NCBI RefSeq assembly: GCF_017377875.1
Contig: NZ_CP070975.1
Location: forward strand, 1,612,001 to 1,676,000
DNA: 64,000 bases
Direction of reading: 5' to 3'
Origin: Alcaligenes sp. SORT26
Lineage (GTDB): Bacteria; Pseudomonadota; Gammaproteobacteria; Burkholderiales; Burkholderiaceae_B
How positions within the stretch are numbered: position 1 is the stretch's first letter; each line of letters begins with the position of its first letter. The notes beneath the pieces were generated by a model that searched no databases, was not told the origin of the DNA, and was given only the letters and a program-made list of their open reading frames with translations. Shown piece after piece: positions 30,243-40,055 of the stretch. The position numbers and the translations under genes were made by a program.

Positions 30243-30377
30243 ACTATCATCCCTTACCACCTCCTCACCCTCCTCACCCTCCCCCTCACCCTCACCCTCC
30301 TCACCCTCCCCCTCCCCCTCACCCTCACCCTCCCCATCCCCACTTCCCCACTTCCCCACTTCCCCACTTCCCCAAAA
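30243..30377. repeat. G-free pyrimidine tract with tandem repeats
   Basis: The + strand has no G for 135 bases and consists of C with T and some A. The first part is built from short CTCACC/CCCTC-type units. The end is four exact copies of the 8-base unit ACTTCCCC (30342-30373). The minus strand therefore has closely spaced runs of three to five G. A less pure pyrimidine-rich stretch (about 30160-30242) precedes it. No coding potential is visible. Confidence 0.85.
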
Positions 30378-30406
30378 GTCTGTATGAGCCTTCTCCGACA
30401 TTTCTC

Positions 30407-30648
30407 TTTTTCTAGAGCGATGAGGGGAGCGCTGCGGTGGGCGAGTCAGGGCTCTGGCCGCGGGCTCTTGAGCTATCCAGGGTGCAAGCCCTGTGCTGTT
30501 TGAGCGGGGCGCTTGTGGTTCGTCCGGGGGACGAACCACCCCGTGAGTTCACAGGGCGCCTGGATAGCTCAAGAGACAAGGGCACCCGTGCGCAGCACGG
30601 GCGGGGGCCCCGCCACACCGCAGCGCTCCCCTCACCGCTCTAGAAAAA
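30407..30648. repeat. 242-base branched palindromic element
   Basis: The outer arms 30407-30439 and 30616-30648 are inverted repeats matching at 32 of 33 positions. They extend by GGCG/CGCC (30440-30443 with 30611-30614) past one unpaired A. Inside, 30465-30481 pairs perfectly with 30559-30575 (17 bases) and 30488-30495 with 30550-30557 (8 bases). Two more perfect hairpins are 30515-30525 with 30529-30539 (11 pairs, GGG loop) and 30585-30591 with 30595-30601 (7 pairs, GCA loop). Open frames on either strand are by-products of the symmetry. I do not recognise the family; a mobile palindromic repeat or a structured RNA is possible. Confidence 0.85.
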
Positions 30649-30690
30649 CTGAGCCAATCTCAACAACAAGACTCAAACAGCAGACAATAA

Positions 30691-30722
30691 AAAACGCCAC
30701 CTGAACCCAGATGGCGTTTTCT
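30691..30722. terminator. Terminator for accD (probably bidirectional)
   Basis: Arms 30691-30699 and 30712-30720 pair over nine bases, with three further pairs inside after one mismatch, and are flanked by A and T runs. The accD stop lies 24 bases away on the minus strand. Confidence 0.85.
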
Positions 30723-30745
30723 TCAATCCGCTTAAGCCTTGAGCA

Positions 30746-31624
30746 TCAAGGATGACGCGACACAGCCTCAGCAGGTTGGCGCGTCAACAGAGCCAGCAGC
30801 TCCGCCAATTCACGCTGCAATTCACGGCGATCAATCACCATATCAATAGCGCCCTTCTCCAGCAGGAACTCGGCACGCTGGAAGCCTTCAGGCAGCTTCT
30901 CACGCACCGTCTGCTCGATCACGCGGGGACCGGCAAAGCCGATCAAGGCATTAGGCTCAGCAATCACCACATCGCCCATAAAGGCGAAACTGGCCGACAC
31001 CCCACCCATCGTTGGGTCCGTCAAAATGCTGATGAACGGCAGACCAGCCTCGGACAGCTCAGCCAAAATAGCCGTCGTCTTGGCCATCTGCATCAAGGAG
31101 AACAAGCTCTCCTGCATACGAGCACCACCGGAAGCGGCCACGCAGATGAAAGGACTGCGATTAGCAATAGCCGCCTGCACACCACGTGTGAAGCGTTCGC
31201 CAACCACCGAACCCATGGAACCAGCCATGTACTCAAACTCGAAACAAGCCACAACCGCAGGCACAGACAAAATCGTGCCGCTCATCACCACCATGGCTTC
31301 AGTTTCGCCCGTTTGCTTGGCCGCCTCGGAAACGCGCTCCGTGTACTTGCGCGAATCGCGGAACTTCAAAGGGTCCATAGGACGGGTGTTGGAACCAATC
31401 TCGGTCTGGCCTTCGGGGTCCAGCAAGGATTTGATCCGGCCACGCGCACCAATACGCATGTGATGGCTGCACTTGGGGCAGACATTCAAGGTTGCCTGGA
31501 GATCTTCCTTGTAGAGCACAGACTCACACGACGGACATTTCACCCACAGCCCTTCGGGAACGCGACGGCTGCTTTCGGGGTTACGGTTAATTCGCGGCGG
31601 GAGTATTTTCTCGATCCAGCTCAT
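30746..31624 (-). CDS. accD: Acetyl-CoA carboxylase carboxyltransferase subunit beta
   Basis: AccD with AccA moves the carboxyl group from biotin to acetyl-CoA, giving malonyl-CoA. The 292-residue protein has the N-terminal zinc ribbon (Cys30, Cys33, Cys49, Cys52) and the carboxyltransferase core with [11 protein letters not shown] and [13 protein letters not shown] chose the ATG at 31624, starting [12 protein letters not shown] as in relatives. It follows trpA, an order conserved in many betaproteobacteria, so malonyl-CoA supply is transcriptionally linked with tryptophan synthesis genes. Confidence 0.97.
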   Translation of the reverse strand: MSWIEKILPPRINRNPESSRRVPEGLWVKCPSCESVLYKEDLQATLNVCPKCSHHMRIGARGRIKSLLDPEGQTEIGSNTRPMDPLKFRDSRKYTERVSEAAKQTGETEAMVVMSGTILSVPAVVACFEFEYMAGSMGSVVGERFTRGVQAAIANRSPFICVAASGGARMQESLFSLMQMAKTTAILAELSEAGLPFISILTDPTMGGVSASFAFMGDVVIAEPNALIGFAGPRVIEQTVREKLPEGFQRAEFLLEKGAIDMVIDRRELQRELAELLALLTRQPAEAVSRHP

Positions 31625-31741
31625 TGTTAGATCCTGTTTTCGCTTGGCCGACACCCGGCCCGCCAAGCTCTTTATTCTGAAAAAAAGCGCCTGCTCATCA
31701 AGAACAGGCAGATGATTCTATACGCGGAATAGGTATTTAGG

Positions 31742-32575
31742 CTAATTATCCAATGCCTGACGTATCTGCGCGAGCCATTGGCTGGCTGCTGCAACCGCAG
31801 CAGCATCCACATCTTTGGGCTCCTTGCCGGCATTTTCCTGTACCGCCTGCTCCATCGTCTGGATCAGCTTGGAGCCAATAACCACGGCATCTGCACTACG
31901 GGAAATCGCTTTGGCGCTTTGCGCATCGCGAATCCCGAAACCTACTCCGACCGGAATTTTGACGTGCTGGCGAATGCGCTGCAAGTGGTGCTCCACATCA
32001 GCCACATCGATCTGGGCCGAGCCGGTCACCCCTTTGAGAGACACATAATACACATAGCCCTGAGCCAGAGTCGCCACTTTGGCGATACGCTCGTCAGTCG
32101 ACGTAGGCGAGAGCAGGAAAATCGTATCCACACCCTGCTCGGTCAGCAAACGGGTGAAATCGGTGGACTCTTCAGGCGGGTAATCCACCGTCAGCACCCC
32201 GTCCACACCCGCTTTACCGGCCATCACGGCGAACTCGGCCTGGCCGATGCGTTCAATAGGATTGGCGTATCCCATCAACACCACCGGCGTTTCCTCGTCG
32301 ATCAGGCGAAACTGCTGCACGATCTCCAGCACTTTACGCAAACCGACGCCACGGCTGATGGCGCGTTCAGCAGCTTGCTGAATGACGGGACCATCGGCCG
32401 TAGGATCAGAAAACGGCACACCCAATTCAATGACATCCGCCCCGGCCTGACGCAATGCATGCATCAGAGCCACGGTCGCAGGCACCGAAGGATCGCCAGC
32501 CGTAATATAAGGCACCAGGGCGCAGCGCCCGTTCAAACCTTCAAACGTCTTTTTCAGACGCACATTACTCGACAT
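31742..32575 (-). CDS. trpA: Tryptophan synthase alpha chain
   Basis: TrpA releases indole from indole-3-glycerol phosphate and passes it to TrpB. The 277-residue TIM barrel has catalytic Glu50 and Asp61 in the block [16 protein letters not shown], the [11 protein letters not shown] segment, and the phosphate-binding GFGIRDAQ and VIGSK loops. It lies 16 bases after trpB. Confidence 0.97.
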   Translation of the reverse strand: MSSNVRLKKTFEGLNGRCALVPYITAGDPSVPATVALMHALRQAGADVIELGVPFSDPTADGPVIQQAAERAISRGVGLRKVLEIVQQFRLIDEETPVVLMGYANPIERIGQAEFAVMAGKAGVDGVLTVDYPPEESTDFTRLLTEQGVDTIFLLSPTSTDERIAKVATLAQGYVYYVSLKGVTGSAQIDVADVEHHLQRIRQHVKIPVGVGFGIRDAQSAKAISRSADAVVIGSKLIQTMEQAVQENAGKEPKDVDAAAVAAASQWLAQIRQALDN

Positions 32576-32591
32576 ATCAGTTCCCGATTGC

Positions 32592-33791
32592 TTACAGAGT
32601 CAAGCCGCCGTACTCGGCGACCGTGTGCATGTCTTTGTCGCCACGACCGGACAGGCTGACCAGGATGATCTTATCCTTGGGCAACGTCGGGGCGATGCGA
32701 GCCGCATGAGCCAAGGCGTGCGAGGACTCCAGCGCAGGCATGATGCCTTCGATACGGCAGCAATCGTGAAACGCTTTAAGTGCGTCCTCATCGGTGCAAG
32801 TAGCGTATTGGGCACGGCCGCAGTCTTTCAGCCAAGCATGTTCAGGGCCGACACCAGGATAATCCAGACCAGCCGACACCGAGTGCGTAGGCATGACGTT
32901 GCCGTCATCATCCTGCAGCACGTAGGTACGGTTGCCGTGCAACACACCAACCATGCCCTTATTCAGGGAGGCCGAGTGCGCCAGCGTATCCAGACCACGG
33001 CCAGCCGCTTCCACACCGATCAGTTCAACATCCTTGTGTTCGATATAGGGGTAGAAAATGCCCATGGCATTGGAACCACCACCCACCGAGGCCAGGACGT
33101 AATCAGGCTGACGACCAGCGTCCTGGGGCATTTGCTCCACACACTCGTCACCGATCACGCACTGGAAGTCGCGCACCATCATCGGGTAAGGATGAGGGCC
33201 AGCAACCGTACCAATGATGTAGAAGGTATTGCTGATATTGGTCACCCAGTCGCGCATGGCTTCATTCAGCGCATCTTTCAGGGTGCGCGAACCGGATTCC
33301 ACGGGCACAACTGTCGCGCCCAGCAGTTTCATGCGGTACACATTGGAAGCCTGACGACGAACGTCTTCGCTACCCATATAGACCACACACTCCAGACCAT
33401 AGCGGGCGGCAACGGTTGCCGTGGCCACGCCATGCTGGCCTGCACCGGTTTCCGCAATAATGCGTGGCTTGCCCATGCGGCGAGCCAGCAGAATCTGACC
33501 AATACAATTGTTGATCTTGTGCGCGCCAGTGTGATTAAGATCTTCGCGCTTGAACCAGATTTGAGCTCCACCTAGTTGCTCCGACCATCGACGAGCATGG
33601 TACACGGGGCTGGGACGACCGACAAAATGCTTGAGTTCATAGTGAAACTCGCGCAGAAACTCAGGATCGTTCCGATACTGTTCGTAGGCTGCTTTTAACT
33701 CGTCCAGGGCGTGGACCAGCGTTTCAGCGACAAACGAACCACCAAACTGACCAAAATGTCCATCCGGGTCGGGCAAGGTATAGGTTTTCAA
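32592..33791 (-). CDS. trpB: Tryptophan synthase beta chain
   Basis: TrpB is the PLP enzyme that joins indole with serine. The 399-residue protein has [15 protein letters not shown] near the start, the PLP-binding Lys92 ([11 protein letters not shown]) and the phosphate loop GGGSNAMG. It belongs to the standard TrpB1 type that pairs with TrpA. No trpF is directly upstream; relA lies there, separated by a hairpin. I saw no leader peptide rich in Trp, so control by attenuation is not supported. Confidence 0.97.
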   Translation of the reverse strand: MKTYTLPDPDGHFGQFGGSFVAETLVHALDELKAAYEQYRNDPEFLREFHYELKHFVGRPSPVYHARRWSEQLGGAQIWFKREDLNHTGAHKINNCIGQILLARRMGKPRIIAETGAGQHGVATATVAARYGLECVVYMGSEDVRRQASNVYRMKLLGATVVPVESGSRTLKDALNEAMRDWVTNISNTFYIIGTVAGPHPYPMMVRDFQCVIGDECVEQMPQDAGRQPDYVLASVGGGSNAMGIFYPYIEHKDVELIGVEAAGRGLDTLAHSASLNKGMVGVLHGNRTYVLQDDDGNVMPTHSVSAGLDYPGVGPEHAWLKDCGRAQYATCTDEDALKAFHDCCRIEGIMPALESSHALAHAARIAPTLPKDKIILVSLSGRGDKDMHTVAEYGGLTL

Positions 33792-33815
33792 AGCTCGCTC
33801 TCTTGATTGACAAGA

Positions 33816-33840
33816 ACAATCGCGGGCACAACGCCCGCGA
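33816..33840 (-). terminator. Probable terminator between relA and trpB
   Basis: An 8-base-pair perfect GC-rich stem (33820-33827 with 33833-33840) with a 5-base loop is followed on the minus strand by TTGTTCTTG. The tail is T-rich but interrupted, so efficiency is uncertain. Confidence 0.55.
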
Positions 33841-33866
33841 GGTTTAGGTTTACTGATTTTAGCAGT

Positions 33867-36161
33867 TCAGGACGAGTAGCGGCGGGCGCTGACGCCCGAT
33901 AACTCGTTCAAAGCCACCAAGGCCTTTTGAATTTGCTCGCCATCACGCACTTCAATCGTGAAGATCATGCGTGTCAATGAACGTCGACTTAGGGTATTAA
34001 TGCCGGTGACGTTCAAACGCAGGCGGGCAAACACTTCCGACAGATCGCGCAACAGGCTGGGATGTTCTTGTGCCTCAATCGCCAGATCTACCGGATATTG
34101 AGTATCTCCCGTATCGCCCCAATCCACACTAATAGCCCTTTCAGGCTGTCGCTCGGCCAATTCCTGATAGGACTTGCAGTCCGCACGGTGAATCGACACA
34201 CCTCGGCCACGGGTCACGAAACCGGCAATCAGATCGGGCGGAGCAGGACGGCAGCAACGAGCCAACTGTGTCATCAACGAATCCACGCCTACCACCAGCA
34301 CACCGCTTTTGCCTGTCTTGGACACGCTTTCCCGAGCCGCGTCAAACACACGCTGGACGGGTTCTTCTTCCGGAGTGTCCTCCCGGAACAAAGCATCCAC
34401 TTGCCGCAGGCTGAATTCGTCCTTGGCAACGGCTACATACAAGTCGTCCGCCTTGGCAAAACCCAATTGCTGCGCCATCTGCTCCAGGTTTACTGCTGTG
34501 CGGCCCAATCTTTGCAACTCTTTTTCGACCATATTCTGGCCTTGGGAGATGCGCTGCTGCAATTCAATCGCGTTAAACCAGGCCCGCACTTTGGAGCGCG
34601 AGCGTGGGCTAGCCAAAAAGCCTAGCTGCACATTCAACCAGTCCCGCGACGGACCACCGGACTTGGCAGCCACAATTTCCACGGTCTGGCCCGTCGACAA
34701 ACGGGTCGACAAAGGCACCATCTGCCCATCGACGCGTGCGCCCCGGCAACGGTGTCCCAGGTCGGTATGCAGGTAATAGGCAAAATCGACCGGAGTCGCC
34801 CCCACGGGCAGCTCGATCACACGAGCCTGGGGTGTCAGCACATAAATGTGTTCGTCTTCCTGAGCCTTCAAGGGCCGGGCAACAGCAGGCTTCCTGGGGG
34901 CGTTTGTCGCCACTGCGGTTTCAGCAGCGGGGTCTTTACTGGTTTCCGCCTTGGGAGCAGGCTCGGTCGCATTGGATGTCGCCGCTTCCCTATCCCAGGC
35001 CAACAACTGGCGCATCCAGGCGATTTTCCGGTCATCCTCGCCATCGGCTGTCTGCTGACCACCCTGCGCCCCGGCTTCCTTGTAGCGCCAGTGAGCGGCC
35101 ATCCCGTATTCCGCAAACTGGTGCATGTCACGGGTGCGAATCTGAATCTCAAAGCAACGCCCCTGCGCATCCGCAATCACCGTATGCAGAGAGCGGTAGC
35201 CGTTGGGTTTGGGCCGGGAGATGTAATCATCAAACTCCTCGGGAACCGGCGTCCACAGCGAATGCACCACCGCCAGCGTGTGATAGCAACTGCGTTCATC
35301 ATCCACAATGACGCGCAAGGCCCGCAAATCAAATAGCTGCTCAAAGTCCAGATGCTTGTTACGCATCTTGTTCCAGATACTGAAGATATGCTTGGGCCGA
35401 CCGGAAACCTCAGCCACGATATGCTCGCGCTTCAAGGCGGCTAAAAGCTGGTCACGTACCTGGCTGATCAGGGTCTCGCGCTCTACCCGCTTATCTTCAA
35501 GCTGACTGGCAATATTCTTGTAGACCTCAGGATTCAGGAAGCGAAACGCCAGATCTTCCATTTCCCATTTGACCTGCCAAATCCCCAGCCGATTAGCCAG
35601 CGGCGTATACAGTTCCAGCGTCTCCCGGGCAAACTCCACCGGGCATACGGTTTTGGACTGTCTGTACCAGCGCAGGGACTGTAGGCGGGAGGCCAGACGC
35701 ATCATCACAATGCGCAAATCTGCGGCCATTGCCAACAGCATCTTGCGCTTCATTTCTTTTTGATCGCCCCCGCCCGTCTGCTCTTTGGCCTGACCGGTAA
35801 TAGAGCCCAAGCGATACAAGGCACGCGAGCCGCGCACCAGTGTCATCACTTCTGCGCCAAAGGCTTTTTGAACCGGGTCCTGCTTGACCTCCGGCCCAGG
35901 GGCGGGAGTGACGGCCAGCAAGGCGCTGGCTCGGGTTTGAGCGTCCACACCCAGGCCCGCCAAAATAAGCGCTACCTGAGCGCAATGGCTGTCCAAGGGT
36001 TCGCCGGTACTTCCGGCCAGATCCAGCAAAATAGGTCCCGCCCAGTCGGCAGCCGCCTGTAACAGCGTACGCCCTGCTTCATCCAGTCCGTGGCTGGCTT
36101 GCGCGAACCATAGAGGATTGAAGGCCGACTCGGCCATAGGGGGAGAAGCAGTGTGATTCAT
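33867..36161 (-). CDS. relA: GTP pyrophosphokinase RelA
   Basis: This is the ribosome-associated alarmone synthetase of the stringent response. The 764-residue protein has the long RelA/SpoT layout. The N-terminal hydrolase-like domain is degenerate: the HD pair of SpoT is replaced by AV in ASALLAV, which fits a synthetase-only RelA. The synthetase domain (GRPKHIFSIWNKM, FDLRALRVIV, RPKPNGYRSLHT), the TGS domain (YVLTPQARVIELPVGATPVDFAY) and the C-terminal ACT domain follow. A poorly conserved linker at about 400-430 is rich in Ala, Thr and Glu. It is divergent from the flavodoxin-like gene. Confidence 0.95.
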   Translation of the reverse strand: MNHTASPPMAESAFNPLWFAQASHGLDEAGRTLLQAAADWAGPILLDLAGSTGEPLDSHCAQVALILAGLGVDAQTRASALLAVTPAPGPEVKQDPVQKAFGAEVMTLVRGSRALYRLGSITGQAKEQTGGGDQKEMKRKMLLAMAADLRIVMMRLASRLQSLRWYRQSKTVCPVEFARETLELYTPLANRLGIWQVKWEMEDLAFRFLNPEVYKNIASQLEDKRVERETLISQVRDQLLAALKREHIVAEVSGRPKHIFSIWNKMRNKHLDFEQLFDLRALRVIVDDERSCYHTLAVVHSLWTPVPEEFDDYISRPKPNGYRSLHTVIADAQGRCFEIQIRTRDMHQFAEYGMAAHWRYKEAGAQGGQQTADGEDDRKIAWMRQLLAWDREAATSNATEPAPKAETSKDPAAETAVATNAPRKPAVARPLKAQEDEHIYVLTPQARVIELPVGATPVDFAYYLHTDLGHRCRGARVDGQMVPLSTRLSTGQTVEIVAAKSGGPSRDWLNVQLGFLASPRSRSKVRAWFNAIELQQRISQGQNMVEKELQRLGRTAVNLEQMAQQLGFAKADDLYVAVAKDEFSLRQVDALFREDTPEEEPVQRVFDAARESVSKTGKSGVLVVGVDSLMTQLARCCRPAPPDLIAGFVTRGRGVSIHRADCKSYQELAERQPERAISVDWGDTGDTQYPVDLAIEAQEHPSLLRDLSEVFARLRLNVTGINTLSRRSLTRMIFTIEVRDGEQIQKALVALNELSGVSARRYSS

Positions 36162-36244
36162 GTGGATTACGTCGATGTGGCCACTCAGCGCTGAAGTGGC
36201 TCTCTATACTGTAGACGCTAGTCTATCACCGCGAGTAAGAGCTT

Positions 36245-36763
36245 ATGAGTCTGAACACATGCCGCCAGCTTCTGTTGATTTGGCACTCCCGTACCGGCGC
36301 GGCCCGACAATTGGCCGAACAGGCCGAAGAAGGTGCCCTGAAGGTGCTCAAGGAACTGGGCGAGACAGAACAGGTCTGTATCAAACGCTTGCATTGTGAT
36401 CAGGTGCAAGCACAGGATTTGCGCGATTCCCAGGCCTATTTGTTCTGCGCCCCCGAGAATCTGGGTAGCCTAAGTGGGGCCATGAAAGAGTGCCTGGACC
36501 GGAACTATTACGAGGTGCTGGATCAGCTCAATGGACGCCCGTATACCGCGCTGATCAGCGCGGGCAGCGATGGGCAAGGTGCACAGCGGCAACTGGAGCG
36601 GATTTGTACCGGCTGGCGGCTAGATTTGGCCGCCCCTGTCCGTATATTCAATTTTCACGCCCAGACGCCAGAAACTATTCTGGCTTCCAAGACCTTGAAT
36701 GAAGAGCAAATTGCCCAGGCTCGGGAAGCCGGTGGGCATCTGGCGGCCCTGCTTTGTCTATGA
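36245..36763 (+). CDS. Flavodoxin-like NAD(P)H-dependent reductase
   Basis: This 172-residue protein has a flavodoxin-like fold. An FMN phosphate-binding loop is visible near the start (LLIWHSRTGAARQLAEQ), then YLFCAPENLGSLSGAMKECLDRNYYEV and the ISAGSDGQGAQRQLERI segment typical of small FMN-dependent reductases. Partner and substrate cannot be read from the sequence. It is divergently placed from relA and convergent with pncB. Confidence 0.75.
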   Translation: MSLNTCRQLLLIWHSRTGAARQLAEQAEEGALKVLKELGETEQVCIKRLHCDQVQAQDLRDSQAYLFCAPENLGSLSGAMKECLDRNYYEVLDQLNGRPYTALISAGSDGQGAQRQLERICTGWRLDLAAPVRIFNFHAQTPETILASKTLNEEQIAQAREAGGHLAALLCL

Positions 36764-36794
36764 AAAAAGCCCTTTGCATTAAGCAAAGGGCTTT
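36763..36794 (-). terminator. Terminator of pncB
   Basis: A 12-base-pair perfect stem (36766-36777 with 36783-36794) with a 5-base loop is followed on the minus strand by six T. It overlaps the final base of the convergent flavodoxin-like gene. Confidence 0.85.
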
Positions 36795-36827
36795 GAATCG
36801 ACTTTATCGCATGACATAGCCAAAAGC

Positions 36828-38003
36828 TTAAGCTGGCGGCAACTGAAAAACCTGCCGCAAGTAAGCCAAATACGCCGGATCATCACACATGGTCTTTTCA
36901 GGCGCATCCGAGACTTTCGCCACCGGCTGACCATTGCAACGCACCATTTTCATGACGATCTGCAAAGGCTCATGGCCCAGGTCATTGGTCAGATTGGTGC
37001 CAATCCCGAAAGACACTTTGCAGCGCCCAGCAAAACGCAGGGCCAGCTCAATAGCTTTAGGAATAGTCAGGCCATCAGAGAACACCAGGGTCTTGGTACG
37101 CGGATCGGTACGGTTGGCTTGATAATGCGCCAGCAAGCGTTCGCCCCAGATGAAAGGGTCGCCCGAGTCGTGACGGGCACCGTCAAACAGCTTGCAGAAG
37201 TACATGTCAAAGTCGCGCAGGAAAGCATCCATGCCGTAGACATCCGACAAGGCAATGCCCAGGTCACCGCGATACTCTTTGGCCCACACTTCCAGGGCAA
37301 AAATCTGCGAATCACGCAAGCGAGGGCCCAAGGCCTGACAAGCCTGCAAGTATTCGTGACCCATAGTGCCCAGTGGCGTCACCCCATACTTCATGGCCAG
37401 CCAGACGTTGCTGGTCCCCGCAAAATGCGGCTTCATCTGGTCAATCATGGTGGTGACCACTTCTTCGTGCCACTGCTTGGAAAAGCGGCGGCGCGTACCG
37501 TAGTCAGCCACACGGAAATCGCTCAAGGCAGGATCATCCACCACCAGGCGCATTTTGGACTGCAGGCGTTCACGCCCTTCGGTCCATGGCGGCTGCGGAC
37601 GCTCGTTACGGAAGTAAACCTCGTTCACAATGGCCAGCACCGGGATCTCGAACAGGATCGTGTGCAGCCAGGGGCCCTGGACCGAAATCTCGATCTCGCC
37701 GGGCTTGTCCCCCGCCTGCACTTGGATACAACGCTCCGGCAGATGGAACAGTCCCAGGAAATCGACAAAATCGCTTTTTATAAAGCGTAGACTACGCAAA
37801 TAATCCAGCTCGGCGTCTGAAAAACGCAACTGGCACAGCGCATGAATTTCCGCCCGGATCTCATCCAGGTACTGGCTCAAATTAATGTTGGGAGTACGGC
37901 ATTTATAGCGATACTCCACGTGCGCAGCGGGGAAATGATGCAGAACAACCTGCATCATGGAAAACTTGTACAGGTCCGTATCAAGTAAAGAGGTAATGAT
38001 CAT
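36828..38003 (-). CDS. pncB: Nicotinate phosphoribosyltransferase
   Basis: PncB makes nicotinate mononucleotide from nicotinate and PRPP in NAD salvage. The 391-residue protein starts [18 protein letters not shown] and contains [21 protein letters not shown] and the phosphate-binding [10 protein letters not shown]. The start is the ATG at 38003, with AGG six bases upstream; a GTG at 38006 is also possible. It is divergent from fdxA, with a palindromic site between them. Confidence 0.96.
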   Translation of the reverse strand: MIITSLLDTDLYKFSMMQVVLHHFPAAHVEYRYKCRTPNINLSQYLDEIRAEIHALCQLRFSDAELDYLRSLRFIKSDFVDFLGLFHLPERCIQVQAGDKPGEIEISVQGPWLHTILFEIPVLAIVNEVYFRNERPQPPWTEGRERLQSKMRLVVDDPALSDFRVADYGTRRRFSKQWHEEVVTTMIDQMKPHFAGTSNVWLAMKYGVTPLGTMGHEYLQACQALGPRLRDSQIFALEVWAKEYRGDLGIALSDVYGMDAFLRDFDMYFCKLFDGARHDSGDPFIWGERLLAHYQANRTDPRTKTLVFSDGLTIPKAIELALRFAGRCKVSFGIGTNLTNDLGHEPLQIVMKMVRCNGQPVAKVSDAPEKTMCDDPAYLAYLRQVFQLPPA

Positions 38004-38120
38004 CACAAACCTACCGATTTTGATTGCGCAACCATAGCACGGGCGCCCATTCTTGCGTACCGCTATCTAGCAGGTGAGCTATTGCGCCATCTCAATAAGC
38101 AAGAAGCTGAATATTCGTTA

Positions 38121-38139
38121 AAATCGAAAGATTCGATTT
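38121..38139. promoter_or_regulatory. Palindromic operator-like site between pncB and fdxA
   Basis: Two perfect 8-base inverted halves (AAATCGAA at 38121-38128, TTCGATTT at 38132-38139) flank a 3-base centre. It lies about 118 bases from pncB and 105 from fdxA. The regulator is unknown to me. Confidence 0.5.
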
Positions 38140-38243
38140 AAATCCCATTTTTATCGTTCAGGCCCTGTGCGTTGTCACGCACCCCATCCACGACCCTTTG
38201 CCGTGACTGACCGCCTTAGCGATACCGCAGGAGTGTTACTGAA

Positions 38244-38567
38244 ATGACCCACGTCGTCACCGAAAACTGTATCAAGTGCAAATTCACCGATTGTGTGGAT
38301 GTGTGCCCCGTAGACTGTTTTCGTGAAGGCCCGAACTTTCTGGTGATTGACCCGGACGAATGCATCGATTGCGCCGTCTGTATTCCCGAATGCCCGGCCA
38401 ATGCCATTTTTGCTGAAGAAGACGTCCCGCAGGACCAGGTTCCCTTTATCGAGTTGAATGCCGAACTGACCCCGATCTTTGGCAGCATCAACCGCTCCAA
38501 AAAACCGCTGGAAGATGCGGACGACTGGAACGGTGTGGAGAACAAACTACAGTATCTGGAGCGCTAA
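38244..38567 (+). CDS. fdxA: Seven-iron ferredoxin FdxA
   Basis: This is a 107-residue ferredoxin with one 3Fe-4S and one 4Fe-4S cluster. It begins [22 protein letters not shown] and has the second set [12 protein letters not shown]. The C-terminal extension ([19 protein letters not shown]) is typical of the Azotobacter-type seven-iron ferredoxins common in proteobacteria. It is a low-potential electron carrier with unknown partner here. It stands between pncB (divergent) and phaZ. Confidence 0.96.
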   Translation: MTHVVTENCIKCKFTDCVDVCPVDCFREGPNFLVIDPDECIDCAVCIPECPANAIFAEEDVPQDQVPFIELNAELTPIFGSINRSKKPLEDADDWNGVENKLQYLER

Positions 38568-38688
38568 GCCTTTAGCCTGCCCTATACCAGCCAGACCGGG
38601 TGGCTGCATTTGTACCCAGCCACTCTTGCGCCCAATCTCGCCTTTTGATAAAAAAACTTGCCGCACTGCAGCAAGGGAAAATCCCAAG

Positions 38689-38750
38689 TACAGAGGAACG
38701 GTAAACGTCGTATTGTTTCCCACAGGAATAAGCATATACATTCCTCTGTA
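38689..38750 (+). promoter_or_regulatory. Long-range hairpin in the phaZ leader
   Basis: Perfect 10-base inverted arms (TACAGAGGAA at 38689-38698, TTCCTCTGTA at 38741-38750) enclose 42 bases that contain a small hairpin (38717-38720 with 38725-38728). It ends 29 bases before the phaZ start. Confidence 0.5.
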
Positions 38751-38779
38751 TCAAATTAGGCAACACCAAGGCGCACACT

Positions 38780-40003
38780 ATGCTTTACGATCTGCACGAA
38801 CTTCAGCGGTCCTTTTTGGCCCCGCTGGCTGCCTTTACCGGCACCAGCTCCCAATGGTTCTCCAACCCCTACAGTCCACTGGCCTATACCCCCCTGTCGC
38901 GCCAACTGGCGGCGGCCTCTGAACTGGTACACCGTATCGGCAAAGATTACGAGAAACCGGCCTGGGGTCTGAGCGAAACTCAGATTGACGGGCAAACCGT
39001 TGCCGTGCGCGAGGTCGAGCATCTCAGCAAGCCCTTCTGTAGACTGATCCACTTCGAGCGCGATCACCCCAAGGCGGCTCAAGACCCCACGATTTTGCTA
39101 GTTGCTCCCCTGTCCGGCCACCACGCCACCTTGCTGCGCGAAACCGTCCGTGCACTGCTGCCTGATCATTCGGTGTATGTCACCGACTGGATTGACGCCC
39201 GCATGGTGCCCCGTACGGCTGGCCCCTTCCATCTGGACGACTACGTGCTCTATGTACAAGAGTTCATCCAGACACTGGGCCCCAGTGTGCACGTCATGTC
39301 GGTTTGCCAGCCCACCGTGCCGGTACTGGCCGCCGTCTCGCTGATGGCAACCCGTCGCTCGGCCGTGATGCCGCGCAGCATGATCATGATGGGTGGCCCT
39401 ATCGATACCCGTCAGTCGCCCACCGAGGTCAATCGCCTGGCGACGACCAAATCGTATTCCTGGTTTGAAAACAATCTGATTCACCGCGTACCAACCAAGT
39501 ACCCCGGTGCTCACCGTCGTGTCTACCCCGGCTTTTTACAACACGCCGGTTTTGTGGCCATGAACCCGGATCGTCACGTCAGCTCGCACTACGATTTTTA
39601 TCAGCACCTGATCAAGGGTGATGATGACGACGCCCAGGCCCATCGCCGTTTCTACGACGAATACAATGCCGTGCTGGATATGCCCGCCGAGTTCTATCTG
39701 GACACCATCCGCATCGTGTTCCAGGAACACCGCCTGCCCAAAGGCCAATGGCACGTGCATGGCGAACAAGTCCGCCCACAGGATATTGATGGCGTAGCCT
39801 TGTTTACCATTGAAGGCGAGCTGGACGATATTTCCGGCCAGGGTCAGACCCATTCAGCTCAAGGGCTGTGCTCGAAAATCGCTCCCGACCTTAAACAACA
39901 ATTCACCGCGCCCAACTGTGGTCATTACGGGATTTTCTCCGGAAGCCGTTGGCGCACCCTGATCTGTCCTAAAATCAGGGACTTCATCCGTCAGCACAAC
40001 TGA
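38780..40003 (+). CDS. phaZ: Intracellular polyhydroxyalkanoate depolymerase
   Basis: This enzyme mobilises stored PHB granules to 3-hydroxybutyrate units. The 407-residue protein matches the intracellular PhaZ type of Ralstonia: it starts [15 protein letters not shown], has VSVCQPTVP with nucleophile Cys176 instead of the usual Ser, and ends with the [13 protein letters not shown] His region. There is no signal peptide, which fits a granule-bound cytoplasmic enzyme. No PHB synthase or phasin gene lies in this window. AAGG lies eight bases before the ATG, and a terminator follows. Confidence 0.93.
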   Translation: MLYDLHELQRSFLAPLAAFTGTSSQWFSNPYSPLAYTPLSRQLAAASELVHRIGKDYEKPAWGLSETQIDGQTVAVREVEHLSKPFCRLIHFERDHPKAAQDPTILLVAPLSGHHATLLRETVRALLPDHSVYVTDWIDARMVPRTAGPFHLDDYVLYVQEFIQTLGPSVHVMSVCQPTVPVLAAVSLMATRRSAVMPRSMIMMGGPIDTRQSPTEVNRLATTKSYSWFENNLIHRVPTKYPGAHRRVYPGFLQHAGFVAMNPDRHVSSHYDFYQHLIKGDDDDAQAHRRFYDEYNAVLDMPAEFYLDTIRIVFQEHRLPKGQWHVHGEQVRPQDIDGVALFTIEGELDDISGQGQTHSAQGLCSKIAPDLKQQFTAPNCGHYGIFSGSRWRTLICPKIRDFIRQHN

Positions 40004-40025
40004 TATTTGGCTTACGCCGTTTCTG

Positions 40026-40049
40026 ACGGGGCCAGATGGCCCCGTTTTT
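40026..40049 (+). terminator. Terminator of phaZ
   Basis: An 8-base-pair perfect stem (40026-40033 with 40038-40045) with an AGAT loop runs into five T. It ends only seven bases before the next start codon. Confidence 0.88.
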
Positions 40050-40055
40050 GCATTC

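Noticed and set aside
30342-30373. Four 8-base repeats as a possible CRISPR array
   Set aside because: Units are contiguous with no spacers and much too short.
30515-30539. A tRNA-like T-arm inside the palindrome
   Set aside because: The GGTTCG sequence is part of an 11-base-pair hairpin with a 3-base loop; no other tRNA arms can be built.
30412-30643. Open frames of about 68 codons on both strands inside the large palindrome
   Set aside because: Both arise from the inverted repeats (they end with nearly the same residues) and lack a ribosome binding site.
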